Assembly (NCBI GenBank): GCA_029856635.1
Contig: JAHKLH010000051.1
Coordinates: forward strand, 1 to 9,196
DNA: 9,196 bases
Origin: Candidatus Njordarchaeota archaeon
GTDB lineage: Archaea > Asgardarchaeota > Njordarchaeia > Njordarchaeales > JAHKLH01
Direction of reading: 5' to 3'
In this document: positions 1-5,976 of the stretch, one piece after another
How the letters are laid out: each line of letters opens with the position of its first letter
Position numbering within the stretch: the first letter of the stretch is position 1
Position numbers and translations under genes: made by a program
The notes under the pieces: generated by a model
Told to the model about the DNA's origin: nothing
What the model saw: the letters and a program-made list of their open reading frames with translations, nothing else
The model's database searches: none

Positions 1-630
1 AGATTAGGAGAAAAATCCGTGTTCTTAGTGGGTATTGCTGACAAAACAGATCATCCAGAAGCAGTTCGGAGAGTAATTGCGGAAATTGGGGGACGACTTA
101 AGAGAGAGTTAGAAAAAGTAGTGTTAGCGTCTGGATTAGTAATGATTGATGAAAAAATTGCAAAAGAAATTGATGACATCGTTATCAAAACAATTAATAA
201 GTCTAAGAGAATGTTAGCATATCTACGTAAGGGCGATATTATTAGTACATTTTTCGGTACTCTGATTGGTTTGTTAGTTTCAATAGTTATCTATTCGTTT
301 AATCTTCCCATACGCATAGCGTTTATTGATTTATTAATAAGTGCTGGATTAGAGGAAAAAATTGCAATTGATTTAAGTCGAGTAATCTTTGCAGTAATCT
401 GGAGTTTATTCACGGGAATTAGCTCAGGATTATCAGCAGCACGTGCAAACAATGGCGCAACAGCAGGATATATTGCTATAATTCTAACAGTATTATTAGT
501 AATACTTGTGTCACCATGGAATCCAGAAGCCATTTTTGCGTTTCTGGGATCGCTAGTTGCTTGGGGCCCCTTCTCAAGCGTAGTAGCGTTTATGTTTGGA
601 GACATCTATGATAAACGAAAATTAACATAA
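1..630 (+). CDS. Membrane protein with possible roadblock/longin-like cytosolic part, 5' end cut by window
   Basis: The reading frame is open to base 1, and the stop TAA is at 628-630. A GTG at 19 with AGGAG at 6-10 could be a start. However, a protein beginning VFLVGIADK would start in the middle of a beta strand, so I favour a gene that begins outside the window. Numbering from that GTG, residues 1-65 are soluble, alternating strand and helix (VGIADKTDHPEAVRRVIAEIG). This resembles the last strand and helix of archaeal roadblock/longin-type domains, but only as an impression of fold. Four hydrophobic segments follow at about 77-94, 120-142, 148-165 and 169-192, and then a short basic tail (YDKRKLT). 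It is probably an integral membrane protein with a cytosolic sensing or scaffolding part. I recognise no catalytic motif and assign no function. The next features, a guide RNA candidate and a small gene, have their own promoter-like elements. Confidence 0.7.
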   Translation, partial: RLGEKSVFLVGIADKTDHPEAVRRVIAEIGGRLKRELEKVVLASGLVMIDEKIAKEIDDIVIKTINKSKRMLAYLRKGDIISTFFGTLIGLLVSIVIYSFNLPIRIAFIDLLISAGLEEKIAIDLSRVIFAVIWSLFTGISSGLSAARANNGATAGYIAIILTVLLVILVSPWNPEAIFAFLGSLVAWGPFSSVVAFMFGDIYDKRKLT

Positions 631-648
631 TGCATTCACAGGAATCAA

Positions 649-659
649 TATATTTAAAT
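649..659 (+). promoter_or_regulatory. TATA-like element upstream of the H/ACA RNA candidate
   Basis: The AT-only stretch TATATTTAAAT lies about 20-25 bases upstream of GGGG at 675-678, where the RNA candidate begins. The spacing is slightly short for an archaeal TATA box if transcription starts at 672, but fits if it starts near 675. It stands just after the stop codon of the preceding gene and before a run of seven T, which could terminate that gene's transcript. Confidence 0.35.
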
Positions 660-671
660 CCTTTTTTTAAA

Positions 672-732
672 TTAGGGGCTCTCTGGGCTGCACTGAATTA
701 AAAATGAAGTGCGGTCGGCTAACCTCCCAACA
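672..732 (+). ncRNA. Candidate archaeal H/ACA guide RNA (single hairpin with K-loop)
   Basis: The upper stem pairs 686-694 with 708-716: nine pairs, two of them G-U. It is capped by a loop that opens with GA (695-696) and closes with GA (706-707). This is the tandem sheared G-A arrangement of an archaeal K-loop, where L7Ae would bind. Below the stem is an internal loop: left arm 679-685 (CUCUCUG) and right arm 717-722 (GGCUAA). A weaker lower stem pairs GGGG (675-678) with CUCC (724-727), with possible outer U-A pairs at 672-673 and 729-730. ACA follows at 730-732, about 13-14 nt after the upper stem, as the H/ACA rule for pseudouridine guides requires. The region encodes no protein and has a TATA-like element upstream. 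The weak points are the short lower stem and the lack of a confirmed rRNA target. If real, it would guide Cbf5-Nop10-Gar1-L7Ae to a U flanked by sequence complementary to the two arms. Confidence 0.5.
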
Positions 733-759
733 CTTTCATAACCTTACTTTACTGTCGAA

Positions 760-766
760 TATATAA
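760..766 (+). promoter_or_regulatory. TATA box of the 815-1219 gene
   Basis: TATATAA sits in AT-rich DNA 49 bases before the ATG at 815. Archaeal spacing would put transcription start near 788-790. That rules out the upstream in-frame TTG at 767 as a start and leaves a leader of about 25 nt. Confidence 0.45.
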
Positions 767-814
767 TTGTTAAGTAAAATTTATGAGTGTACATTTTTCT
801 TCTTTGGGACTCAT

Positions 815-1219
815 ATGAAAATATTAGCGGATACTAAACTCATCAGAAAGCTTTCTCACTTGAAAAGCATTTATATCTTCAATTATGGCGGTCCCTTGAT
901 GGTGATTCGCATTAACAACAATTACGTTCGTATAATAACATCATTATCTGGAAAAAATCTAATTCGTGGAATGGAAGTTGTTGCAAGACTACTACATATT
1001 GCAAAGCCACATGAAAGGAGAACGTTTTATCTAAAGGGAGGTGAATTAATTGCTTGCTTCGGAGAAAACTACATAATTGCTGGATTATTAGCAAAAAAGA
1101 CACATTTACCTATGGCAGTAGGTTGGATTAGGCGACTAACTAATTTTCTTGACAAATTTGGTTTAATGACAATCGATGAAATTGAAAAGCGATTTATTGA
1201 ATTTGTTTTGAAATCTTAA
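815..1219 (+). CDS. Small protein of unknown function, possibly roadblock/LC7-like
   Basis: This encodes 134 residues from ATG 815. A longer version from TTG 767 is possible, but a TATA box at 760-766 would place transcription start after it, and the extra residues (LSKIYECTFFFFGTH) look non-coding. I see no Shine-Dalgarno. The protein has no signal peptide or membrane helix. Its predicted order is beta strands around IYIFNYGG and LMVIRINNN, a helix around GKNLIRGMEVVARLLHIA, strands RTFYLKGGELIACFGENYIIAGLL, and a long helix before the C-terminal ITFVLKS-like end. That succession recalls roadblock/LC7 or longin-type domains, which in archaea often accompany small GTPases. No GTPase is visible here, and the match is by fold impression only. 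The upstream partial gene shows a similar impression, so the two may be related in function. The product should be treated as hypothetical. Confidence 0.7.
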   Translation: MKILADTKLIRKLSHLKSIYIFNYGGPLMVIRINNNYVRIITSLSGKNLIRGMEVVARLLHIAKPHERRTFYLKGGELIACFGENYIIAGLLAKKTHLPMAVGWIRRLTNFLDKFGLMTIDEIEKRFIEFVLKS

Positions 1220-1327
1220 ATTCTGATCTTGATTGGAACAATCACAAAAAGCATCTAAAACTACTAGAAATCTTACTCCATTAATTACTACGTTAATTAA
1301 TAATAGGATTTTTTGACTTTGAATACG

Positions 1328-1341
1328 GGTGATTATCTACG
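1328..1341 (+). promoter_or_regulatory. Shine-Dalgarno GGTGAT plus ACG start codon of the DUF72 gene
   Basis: GGTGAT (1328-1333) matches the complement of the 16S rRNA 3' end and has the same form as the site before the ATG at 3412. Five bases later comes ACG (1339-1341), read as the first codon of a frame beginning (M)KVYVGTSGW. An in-frame stop at 1330-1332 excludes an upstream start, and no ATG, GTG or TTG occurs in frame until TTG 1396. An AT-rich element at 1293-1305 (TTAATTAATAATA) is a plausible TATA box for this gene. Confidence 0.6.
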
Positions 1342-2103
1342 AAAGTCTACGTTGGTACTTCAGGTTGGAGTTACTTCTGGAACCCAACGGGTCGTTTGGA
1401 GTGGTATATCGAAAATACTCCATTCCCCATCGTGGAACTCAACGCTTCCTTTTATCGGACACCATTTTCCTCGATGATAAATCGCTGGGCAAGACTTAGC
1501 AAGCAATATAATCTCTTTTGGATCGTAAAGGTGAATCGATACATAACTCATTCTGCCAAATTAAGTGAAAAAGCGTTTGAATTCTGGAGAAAATTTAGGG
1601 ATCGATTTAAGCCACTTGAGAACTACATCTTTTACTATCTTTTTCAATTTCCACCAAGTGTAAAGGCAACAGAAACCTTTAAGTTGCGTTTAAAATCATT
1701 TGCAAAAACATTTGGTACGGAAAAAATTGCTGTCGAATTTCGCCATGAAAGTTGGTTCAAGTCAGATACGATTTCATTTATCAAAAATCTTGGGCTTACT
1801 TTTGTCTCCATTGACGCCCCAGAATTTCCAGCATATGTTTTCAAGACGACGGAGGATATTTACTTGCGATTTCATGGTAGATTAAGTTGGTACTCGCATG
1901 TATACACGGAAGTAGAAATGAAGCAGATTTTAAAGAAAGTAATTAAATGTAATCCAACTCGAGTTTTCCTCTTATTTAATAACGATCATGGAATGCTAGA
2001 TGGATGTTTATTAGCGATTCGTACCTTTAGGCAGTTGTGTCCCGAGGCAAAAATCGTATTAAGGAAGTCCAGAAGCAAGCTTAACTCTTTCTTTATAGAA
2101 TAA
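1339..2103 (+). CDS. DUF72 family TIM-barrel protein, apparent ACG start
   Basis: This encodes 254 residues if translation begins at ACG 1339. Numbering from there, the family signatures appear in order: VGTSGW at 5-10, WYIENTPF with VELNASFYR at 22-40, KVNRYITH at 64-71, YYLFQFPPS at 99-107, AVEFRHESW at 131-139, YLRFHGR at 175-181, and a C-terminal NNDHGM at 214-219. These are typical of DUF72 (YecE-like) proteins, predicted TIM barrels of about 230-260 residues found across bacteria and archaea. Their biochemical role is not established to my knowledge. The conventional start at TTG 1396 would remove the first beta strand and the diagnostic GTSGW motif, so it is unlikely. A stop three codons upstream leaves ACG as the best near-cognate start behind GGTGAT. 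It appears monocistronic, followed by a T-rich stretch. The family call is firm and the start is inferred. Confidence 0.88.
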   Translation, partial: TKVYVGTSGWSYFWNPTGRLEWYIENTPFPIVELNASFYRTPFSSMINRWARLSKQYNLFWIVKVNRYITHSAKLSEKAFEFWRKFRDRFKPLENYIFYYLFQFPPSVKATETFKLRLKSFAKTFGTEKIAVEFRHESWFKSDTISFIKNLGLTFVSIDAPEFPAYVFKTTEDIYLRFHGRLSWYSHVYTEVEMKQILKKVIKCNPTRVFLLFNNDHGMLDGCLLAIRTFRQLCPEAKIVLRKSRSKLNSFFIE

Positions 2104-2114
2104 TTATCAGACAT

Positions 2115-2137
2115 TTACTCTTTTATTTTTAACTTTT
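2115..2137 (+). terminator. T-rich terminator-like tract after the DUF72 gene
   Basis: Twelve bases after the stop codon there are three T runs close together (CTCTTTTATTTTTAACTTTTC). Archaeal terminators are often simple T tracts without a hairpin. No strong hairpin is visible here. Confidence 0.35.
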
Positions 2138-2201
2138 CTCGATTGCATGTAAATAAATCTTATATGCTCTAAAGACATGAACTTAATCGCTTAGATAGCA
2201 A

Positions 2202-2255
2202 CCAAAGGAAACTCAGCAGGTTAAATAACTGTTGTACACCAAGCACATCCTTTGG
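2202..2255. repeat. Inverted repeat, 8 bp arms, in the intergenic region before tRNA-Trp
   Basis: CCAAAGGA (2202-2209) and TCCTTTGG (2248-2255) are perfect inverted arms separated by 38 bases. A TATA-like CTTATATGC lies at 2159-2167. Together they could mark a small RNA or a transcript end, but nothing more specific (C/D or ACA boxes in the right place) is visible. Bases 2138-2303 otherwise hold no supportable gene. Confidence 0.3.
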
Positions 2256-2303
2256 AATTAAAATAAACACCGGAATAGAAATTTGATAATTTTGCACTAG
2301 GAT

Positions 2304-2396
2304 TGGTGGGGGCGGCGGGATTTGAACCCGCGACACACCGGTCTCGCCGACAGAGCGCTGGAGCCGGCCGCCATAACCTGGCTAGGCCACGCCCCC
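2304..2396 (-). tRNA. trnW: tRNA-Trp (anticodon CCA) with a 15-nt intron
   Basis: Read on the minus strand, a complete cloverleaf is present. The acceptor stem GGGGGCG/CGCCCCC is all G-C. The D arm occupies 2387-2370 and the anticodon stem is GCCGG/CCGGU. After intron removal the loop is CUCCAGA with anticodon CCA at 2361-2359. The variable loop is GUGUC, and the T stem GCGGG/CCCGC closes the loop UUCAAAU. Discriminator A and an encoded CCA (2306-2304) follow. The mature length is 78 nt including CCA. Loop CUCCAGA and discriminator A are standard for tryptophan. The almost pure G-C stems in an AT-rich region suggest growth at high temperature. A TATA-like sequence lies at the expected distance on this strand. 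Confidence 0.95.
2343..2357 (-). other. tRNA-Trp intron at position 37/38
   Basis: The 15-nt insert CGCUCUGUCGGCGAG lies between G37 and A38. In the canonical bulge-helix-bulge register, exon bases 32-35 (CUCC) face intron bases GGCG, giving three pairs and one U-C mismatch. The bulges would be AG|C and AG|A. The intron can also form its own CGC/GCG hairpin. It is therefore a relaxed splice motif for the archaeal tRNA endonuclease. It is far shorter than the C/D-box-bearing tRNA-Trp introns of haloarchaea and contains no C or D box. Confidence 0.85.
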
Positions 2397-2413
2397 TGAT
2401 ATTTCTAAAGACC

Positions 2414-2422
2414 ATATAATTA
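2414..2422 (-). promoter_or_regulatory. TATA-like element of tRNA-Trp
   Basis: On the minus strand this reads TAATTATAT, centred about 22 bases before the mature 5' end at 2396, close to usual archaeal TATA spacing. A second AT-rich candidate, containing the tandem GCTTTAAA-type repeats at 2434-2450, lies farther upstream and may belong to the opposite strand. Confidence 0.45.
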
Positions 2423-2499
2423 TTACATCTGTTGCTTTAAAAGCTTTAAATCGTATCATGTGGAGAAAATCCCATAAAAATCAACAAGATCTATTTAGC

Positions 2500-2566
2500 T
2501 ATCAAAGGTATGACTGCGTGAATTTTTTCCTACTACAAGAGGTTTTAATCCGACGAATCTTTGATA
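2500..2566. repeat. Inverted repeat between tRNA-Trp and the DUF998-like gene
   Basis: TATCAAAG (2500-2507) is the exact inverse complement of CTTTGATA (2559-2566). Two more inward pairs (G-U, then T-A) bring the stem to ten. The 49-base spacing is AT-rich. A TATA-like CTTTAAAT at 2444-2451 lies upstream on the plus strand. It could be an unrecognised small RNA or a chance palindrome. No gene is otherwise supportable in 2397-2608. Confidence 0.3.
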
Positions 2567-2608
2567 AACAGATTAGGCATTATGAAAAATATTTAGGTTC
2601 ATACTAAT

Positions 2609-3229
2609 ATGGTGATGAAATTGATAAAAATTAGCGATAAAACACTTGCATTAATTGGTTTTTTAGTCCCGCTTGTAGCGTATGTTGGAATTTTCTCAGC
2701 AATAAATAACGCGCCATGGTTTTCATGGACACAGAATGCTTTGAGTGATTTGGGAAATTCTCAAGTGCATCCTGAATCTGCGCCTTATTTTAACATGGGT
2801 TTGATGACTACGGGAATATTAGTTACGATTTTTGCCATTGGAATTTATTCACATATGAGAAATATTGTTGAGAAAATCGGCGTTATTCTGTTCATTTTGA
2901 GCGGTATTTCATTATTTGGAATTGGCTTCTTCCCAGAGCATGCAAAGCCGTGGCATTATGTTTTCTCTGTAGCGTTCTTTGCCTTGTTTGGTTTTGCACT
3001 TTTAATCATTGGCATAGGGTTTGTGATTTCGAAGCATAACTTATTACTCGGGATTTGGGGAATTATTGCTGGAATTGCTGATGCGATTATATGGCTTGCC
3101 GTTCCCTGGCGTTCTCTTGGGGTAACAGGCGTTGCAATACCAGAGTTTCTATCTTCATTCTTTGGTGTTATTTGGATTTTGTTATATTCAATAATGCTTG
3201 CAAAGAAAGCTAAGCTCTTTCATGCATAA
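2609..3229 (+). CDS. DUF998-like six-helix membrane protein
   Basis: This encodes 206 residues from ATG 2609. In-frame alternatives are ATG 2615 and TTG 2621; GGTGAT at 2611-2616 sits four bases before TTG 2621 and would serve it as a Shine-Dalgarno. Hydrophobic segments lie at about 13-31, 62-79, 87-106, 114-138, 143-166 and 180-198, so it is an integral membrane protein. Conserved-looking features are NALSDLG (43-49) after the first helix, N62 with GL (64-65) opening the second, and FPEHAKPWH (108-116) between helices three and four. This layout matches the DUF998 family (archaeal and bacterial six-helix proteins of about 200 residues) as I know it. The biochemical role is unknown. The acidic and histidine loops may face one side of the membrane and bind a ligand, which is inference. 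It stands alone, with T-rich sequence on its 3' side (3303-3309). Confidence 0.85.
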   Translation: MVMKLIKISDKTLALIGFLVPLVAYVGIFSAINNAPWFSWTQNALSDLGNSQVHPESAPYFNMGLMTTGILVTIFAIGIYSHMRNIVEKIGVILFILSGISLFGIGFFPEHAKPWHYVFSVAFFALFGFALLIIGIGFVISKHNLLLGIWGIIAGIADAIIWLAVPWRSLGVTGVAIPEFLSSFFGVIWILLYSIMLAKKAKLFHA

Positions 3230-3356
3230 AAAATAGCGAAATTTGATTTTTCAGATTATGAATTAAGCGAAAGACGTCAAAAATGTAATATGTTGTTTGC
3301 GTAATTTTTTAACCATTAGGATCTCGTTAAAGATGCTACTTCTGAAAATCCCTTTG

Positions 3357-3365
3357 ATATAAATA
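3357..3365 (+). promoter_or_regulatory. Promoter of the larA-pyrF-pyrE operon
   Basis: ATATAAATA lies behind CCCTTTG and is a good archaeal TATA box. Transcription would start near 3386, leaving a leader of about 26 nt that contains the Shine-Dalgarno. It is the clearest promoter in the window. Confidence 0.55.
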
Positions 3366-3402
3366 TGCGTAAAATATAAACTTAGCTATCTTTCATTTTA
3401 GT

Positions 3403-3408
3403 GGTGAT
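3403..3408 (+). promoter_or_regulatory. Shine-Dalgarno of the LarA-family gene
   Basis: GGTGAT lies three bases before ATG 3412 and fixes that start. It is the reference for judging the similar site before ACG 1339. Confidence 0.6.
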
Positions 3409-3411
3409 TAA

Positions 3412-4677
3412 ATGAAAGTTGTTTTGCCCTATGGGCATGAGAAAATATCACTTGAGATTCCCGACAAAAATGTGGTGGGAATACTTGAACCTAGAGATAT
3501 TTCTGGTGTCTCGGATCCTCTAAAAGAGATTAAAAATGCTCTTGAAAACCCATTGGATGCCCCAAGAATTAGCGAAACCGTTGAGAAAGGGGATAAGATT
3601 GCAATAGTTGTGGATGATCATACAAGACCTGCACCCAGTTATCTAATGGTTCCTCCTATTTTGGATGAACTTGAAAAGGCGGGCATTCCTATGAGTGATG
3701 TTTTTATAATATTCGCATGTGGAACTCATAGACCAGTTAAACCAGAAGAGATGAAGAAATTACTTGGAGAGGAGACACTTAAGCGTGTTCCTAAGGAGAA
3801 TATAGTTAGTCATAATTGTGATGCTCCTGATTTAGTTTACTGTGGAAAAACCAGCAGGGGCACGCCAGTTTATGTTAATCGTCTTTACTATGAAGCTGAT
3901 GTTAAGATTTTAACCGGGGATATTACTCTACATTACTATGCTGGATACGGCGGAGGACCTAAGTCCATTCTCCCAGGAATATCTGGCAGAATAACCATTC
4001 AACATAATCATGCAATGCTACTCGATCCAAATGCTAAAATGGGTGTGGCAAAAGGAAATCCTATCCATGAAGATATAATGGAAGCAGCGAAAAAAGCTGG
4101 TGTTGACTTTGTTCTCAATGTCGTGATGAATACAAAGAAAGAAATTGTAAAAGCATACGCTGGAAAATTAGAAACAGTGTTTTACACTGGGATAAAACTA
4201 ATCGATCAAATTTACAAAGTTCCTATAGAATGCAAACCAGACATCATTGTCGCAAGTCCGGGCGGACACCCCTTCGATATTAATTTCTACCAAGCAACAA
4301 AAGGACTATACACTGCTGACCTTGCCGTGAAAGATGGTGGTGTTATAATACTCCTAGCTGCATGCCCAGAGGGTATCGGGCATAAAGTATTCCACGAATG
4401 GATGCTAAAATACAAAAACTCAAGAGAAGTTGGAGACGCCCTCCGAAGGGAATTTATATTGGGTGGTCACAAAGCACTATACTTGTACTCAATAGTTGAA
4501 CGCGTAAAAGTTTACTTAAAAACTGAGATGAATCCGGAACTCGTGAAAAACGTTCTCAAATGCACACCAATAGAAGATCCGCAACGAGCATTGAATGAGT
4601 TACTTAAAGAAAACAACGATGCACTAGTTTGTGTCATGCCTTTTGCTAATGAAACGTTACCAGTTGTCAAAAAATGA
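3412..4677 (+). CDS. larA: LarA-family nickel-pincer (2-hydroxyacid) racemase
   Basis: The 421 residues cover the full family length (about 420-430). The residues known from Lactobacillus plantarum LarA line up, several at the same number: DHTR at 69-72 (D72/R75 in LarA), GTHRP with H106 (H108), H174 in LHYYAGYGGG, K184 in GGPKSILPG (the lysine that carries the nickel-pincer nucleotide), and H200 in QHNHAM (nickel ligand). It is therefore predicted to be an active cytosolic enzyme that interconverts stereoisomers of a 2-hydroxyacid by hydride transfer. The substrate (lactate, malate or other) cannot be read from the sequence. The cofactor needs LarB, LarC and LarE, which are not in this window. 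ATG 3412 has a Shine-Dalgarno at 3403-3408. The gene opens the operon and its stop overlaps the pyrF start (ATGA, 4674-4677), so translation is probably coupled. Confidence 0.9.
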   Translation: MKVVLPYGHEKISLEIPDKNVVGILEPRDISGVSDPLKEIKNALENPLDAPRISETVEKGDKIAIVVDDHTRPAPSYLMVPPILDELEKAGIPMSDVFIIFACGTHRPVKPEEMKKLLGEETLKRVPKENIVSHNCDAPDLVYCGKTSRGTPVYVNRLYYEADVKILTGDITLHYYAGYGGGPKSILPGISGRITIQHNHAMLLDPNAKMGVAKGNPIHEDIMEAAKKAGVDFVLNVVMNTKKEIVKAYAGKLETVFYTGIKLIDQIYKVPIECKPDIIVASPGGHPFDINFYQATKGLYTADLAVKDGGVIILLAACPEGIGHKVFHEWMLKYKNSREVGDALRREFILGGHKALYLYSIVERVKVYLKTEMNPELVKNVLKCTPIEDPQRALNELLKENNDALVCVMPFANETLPVVKK

Positions 4678-5399
4678 AGAAAGCTCATCTTAACGATTTC
4701 TTAAAAAAGCCATCAAGAGTCATCGTAGCAATAGACAGAAAAATCACCGATGAAATTGTAAAAATTATCTCAAGTGTATCAGATATAATCATAGGCGTTA
4801 AGATAGGTTTAATCACATTCCTTGAAAACAACCCAAGCGAAATCAAGCACTTCATTAGTACTCTAAAGGAGAAGAACCTCTATGCACTGGCAGATCTAAA
4901 ATTAGCAGACATATCACATGTAATGATTAAAATATGTGAAAAACTACATACCATTGGATTCGATGGAATAATTGCTCATGCATTTGTTGGCAGAAAAGGT
5001 GCATTAGAGCAATTAGTCAAAGTTGTAAGAAAATATTCATTAGATATATTTCTAGTCATAGCCATGAGTCATCCTGGTGCTGAAGAAATTTTAAACACAA
5101 ACTTTGAAAAGATGTTAAGCTTAACGAAAACGTTACATGCAACAGGAGCAATTGTACCAGCAACCATGCCATATTACATCAGCAAAGCTAGAGAATACCT
5201 CGGGAAACAATTTTATCTTCTCTCACCGGGAATTGGTGCTCAGGGAGCAGCACCAGGAAGCGCTCTAAAACATGGTGCTGATGCAGAAATCGTAGGAAGA
5301 GCAATATTAAATTCTCCAAACCCTATAGAAACTACTAGAAAAATCGCAAAAATTCACATGTGTGTTTTAAATGAACGAAAAAAAGAAACTCATACTTAA
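4674..5399 (+). CDS. pyrF: Orotidine 5'-phosphate decarboxylase
   Basis: This converts OMP to UMP and CO2, the last step of UMP synthesis, in the cytosol. The 241 residues carry the family signatures. D21 in VAIDRK and K43 in GVKIG contact substrate. D74-L-K76-L-A-D79-I is the DxKxxD catalytic signature in ADLKLADI. The phosphate-binding part is SPGIGAQG (184-191) and IVGRAI (206-211), where R209 grips the phosphate. The length is slightly above the roughly 210-230 typical of archaeal enzymes. The extra residues are a basic tail (NERKKETHT) that results from a 29-base overlap with pyrE. ATG 4674 overlaps the upstream stop as ATGA, with no separate Shine-Dalgarno, so the gene depends on translation of larA. 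Confidence 0.95.
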   Translation: MKKAHLNDFLKKPSRVIVAIDRKITDEIVKIISSVSDIIIGVKIGLITFLENNPSEIKHFISTLKEKNLYALADLKLADISHVMIKICEKLHTIGFDGIIAHAFVGRKGALEQLVKVVRKYSLDIFLVIAMSHPGAEEILNTNFEKMLSLTKTLHATGAIVPATMPYYISKAREYLGKQFYLLSPGIGAQGAAPGSALKHGADAEIVGRAILNSPNPIETTRKIAKIHMCVLNERKKETHT

Positions 5400-5976
5400 G
5401 CTCTATGAGATTGGTTGTTTAAAATTTGGAAAATTTAAGCTTAGTTCTGGACTAGAATCACCATTTTATTTTAATCTAAGAATATTACCAATGTATCCAA
5501 CAATAATGAAAAACGTAGCTAAATTGGCACTCGAAGTGTTAAGCAAAGAAACTTTTGATCTTGTTGTCGGAATTGCAACGGGGGGAATTCCCTTAGCGGC
5601 ATACATCTCTTGCTTAGGAGATATTCCAATGACATATGTTAGAAAAGAAGAAAAGAAACATGGGCTTCAGAGACTAGTGGAAGCTGATGTAAATGGAAAA
5701 AAAGTAGTGATAATAGATGATGTTGCAACAACTGGTTCAACTTTATTAAAAGCAGTTAAATCGGTACAACACGCAGGTGGAATTGTAAAAGCATGTTTCG
5801 TTGTAATTGATCGAGAACAAGGTGCAAAAGAACGCCTAAGCAGGGAAAACATAAGATTAATTTCACTATTAACTACGACTGAAATAGTAGATACTTTACG
5901 ACGAGAGAAGATGATATCTGATGAAACTGCTGAGATAGTAATCAACTATATTAAAAGAGTGAGATTAGATGCATGA
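5371..5976 (+). CDS. pyrE: Orotate phosphoribosyltransferase
   Basis: This joins orotate to PRPP to give OMP, the substrate of the neighbouring PyrF. The 201 residues show KLSSGLESPFYFNLR (23-37), the VGIATGGIPLA strand-loop (66-76), YVRKEEKKHG (89-98) with the basic residues of the flexible catalytic loop, and the PRPP-binding motif VIIDDVATTGST (113-124). DREQGAKERL (147-156) follows, also typical of PyrE. All key elements are intact, so an active dimeric enzyme is expected. The start at ATG 5371 lies inside the end of pyrF (29-base overlap) without a visible Shine-Dalgarno. The gene end overlaps the next gene by 8 bases. Adjacent pyrF and pyrE give co-expression of consecutive steps, which in eukaryotes are fused as UMP synthase. 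Confidence 0.95.
   Translation: MNEKKKLILKLYEIGCLKFGKFKLSSGLESPFYFNLRILPMYPTIMKNVAKLALEVLSKETFDLVVGIATGGIPLAAYISCLGDIPMTYVRKEEKKHGLQRLVEADVNGKKVVIIDDVATTGSTLLKAVKSVQHAGGIVKACFVVIDREQGAKERLSRENIRLISLLTTTEIVDTLRREKMISDETAEIVINYIKRVRLDA

Noticed and set aside
291..605. Minus-strand ORF of 104 codons
   Set aside because: Shadow of the membrane-protein gene; the plus frame has clear membrane helices, the minus frame has no domain or ribosome site.
1329..1500. GTG at 1329 as start of the DUF72 gene
   Set aside because: It is in a different frame from the DUF72 signatures; its product (VIIYESLRWYFRLE) is not family-like, and the GTG overlaps the Shine-Dalgarno.
2304..2396. Type II (Ser/Leu) tRNA with a long variable arm
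   Set aside because: The extra bases fall in the anticodon loop, not the variable arm; removing 15 nt restores the standard CUCCAGA loop and a 5-nt variable loop.
2221..2415. Minus-strand ORF of 64 codons across the tRNA
   Set aside because: It is a read-through of the tRNA-Trp gene and its flanks; the protein has no domain and the tRNA explains the sequence.
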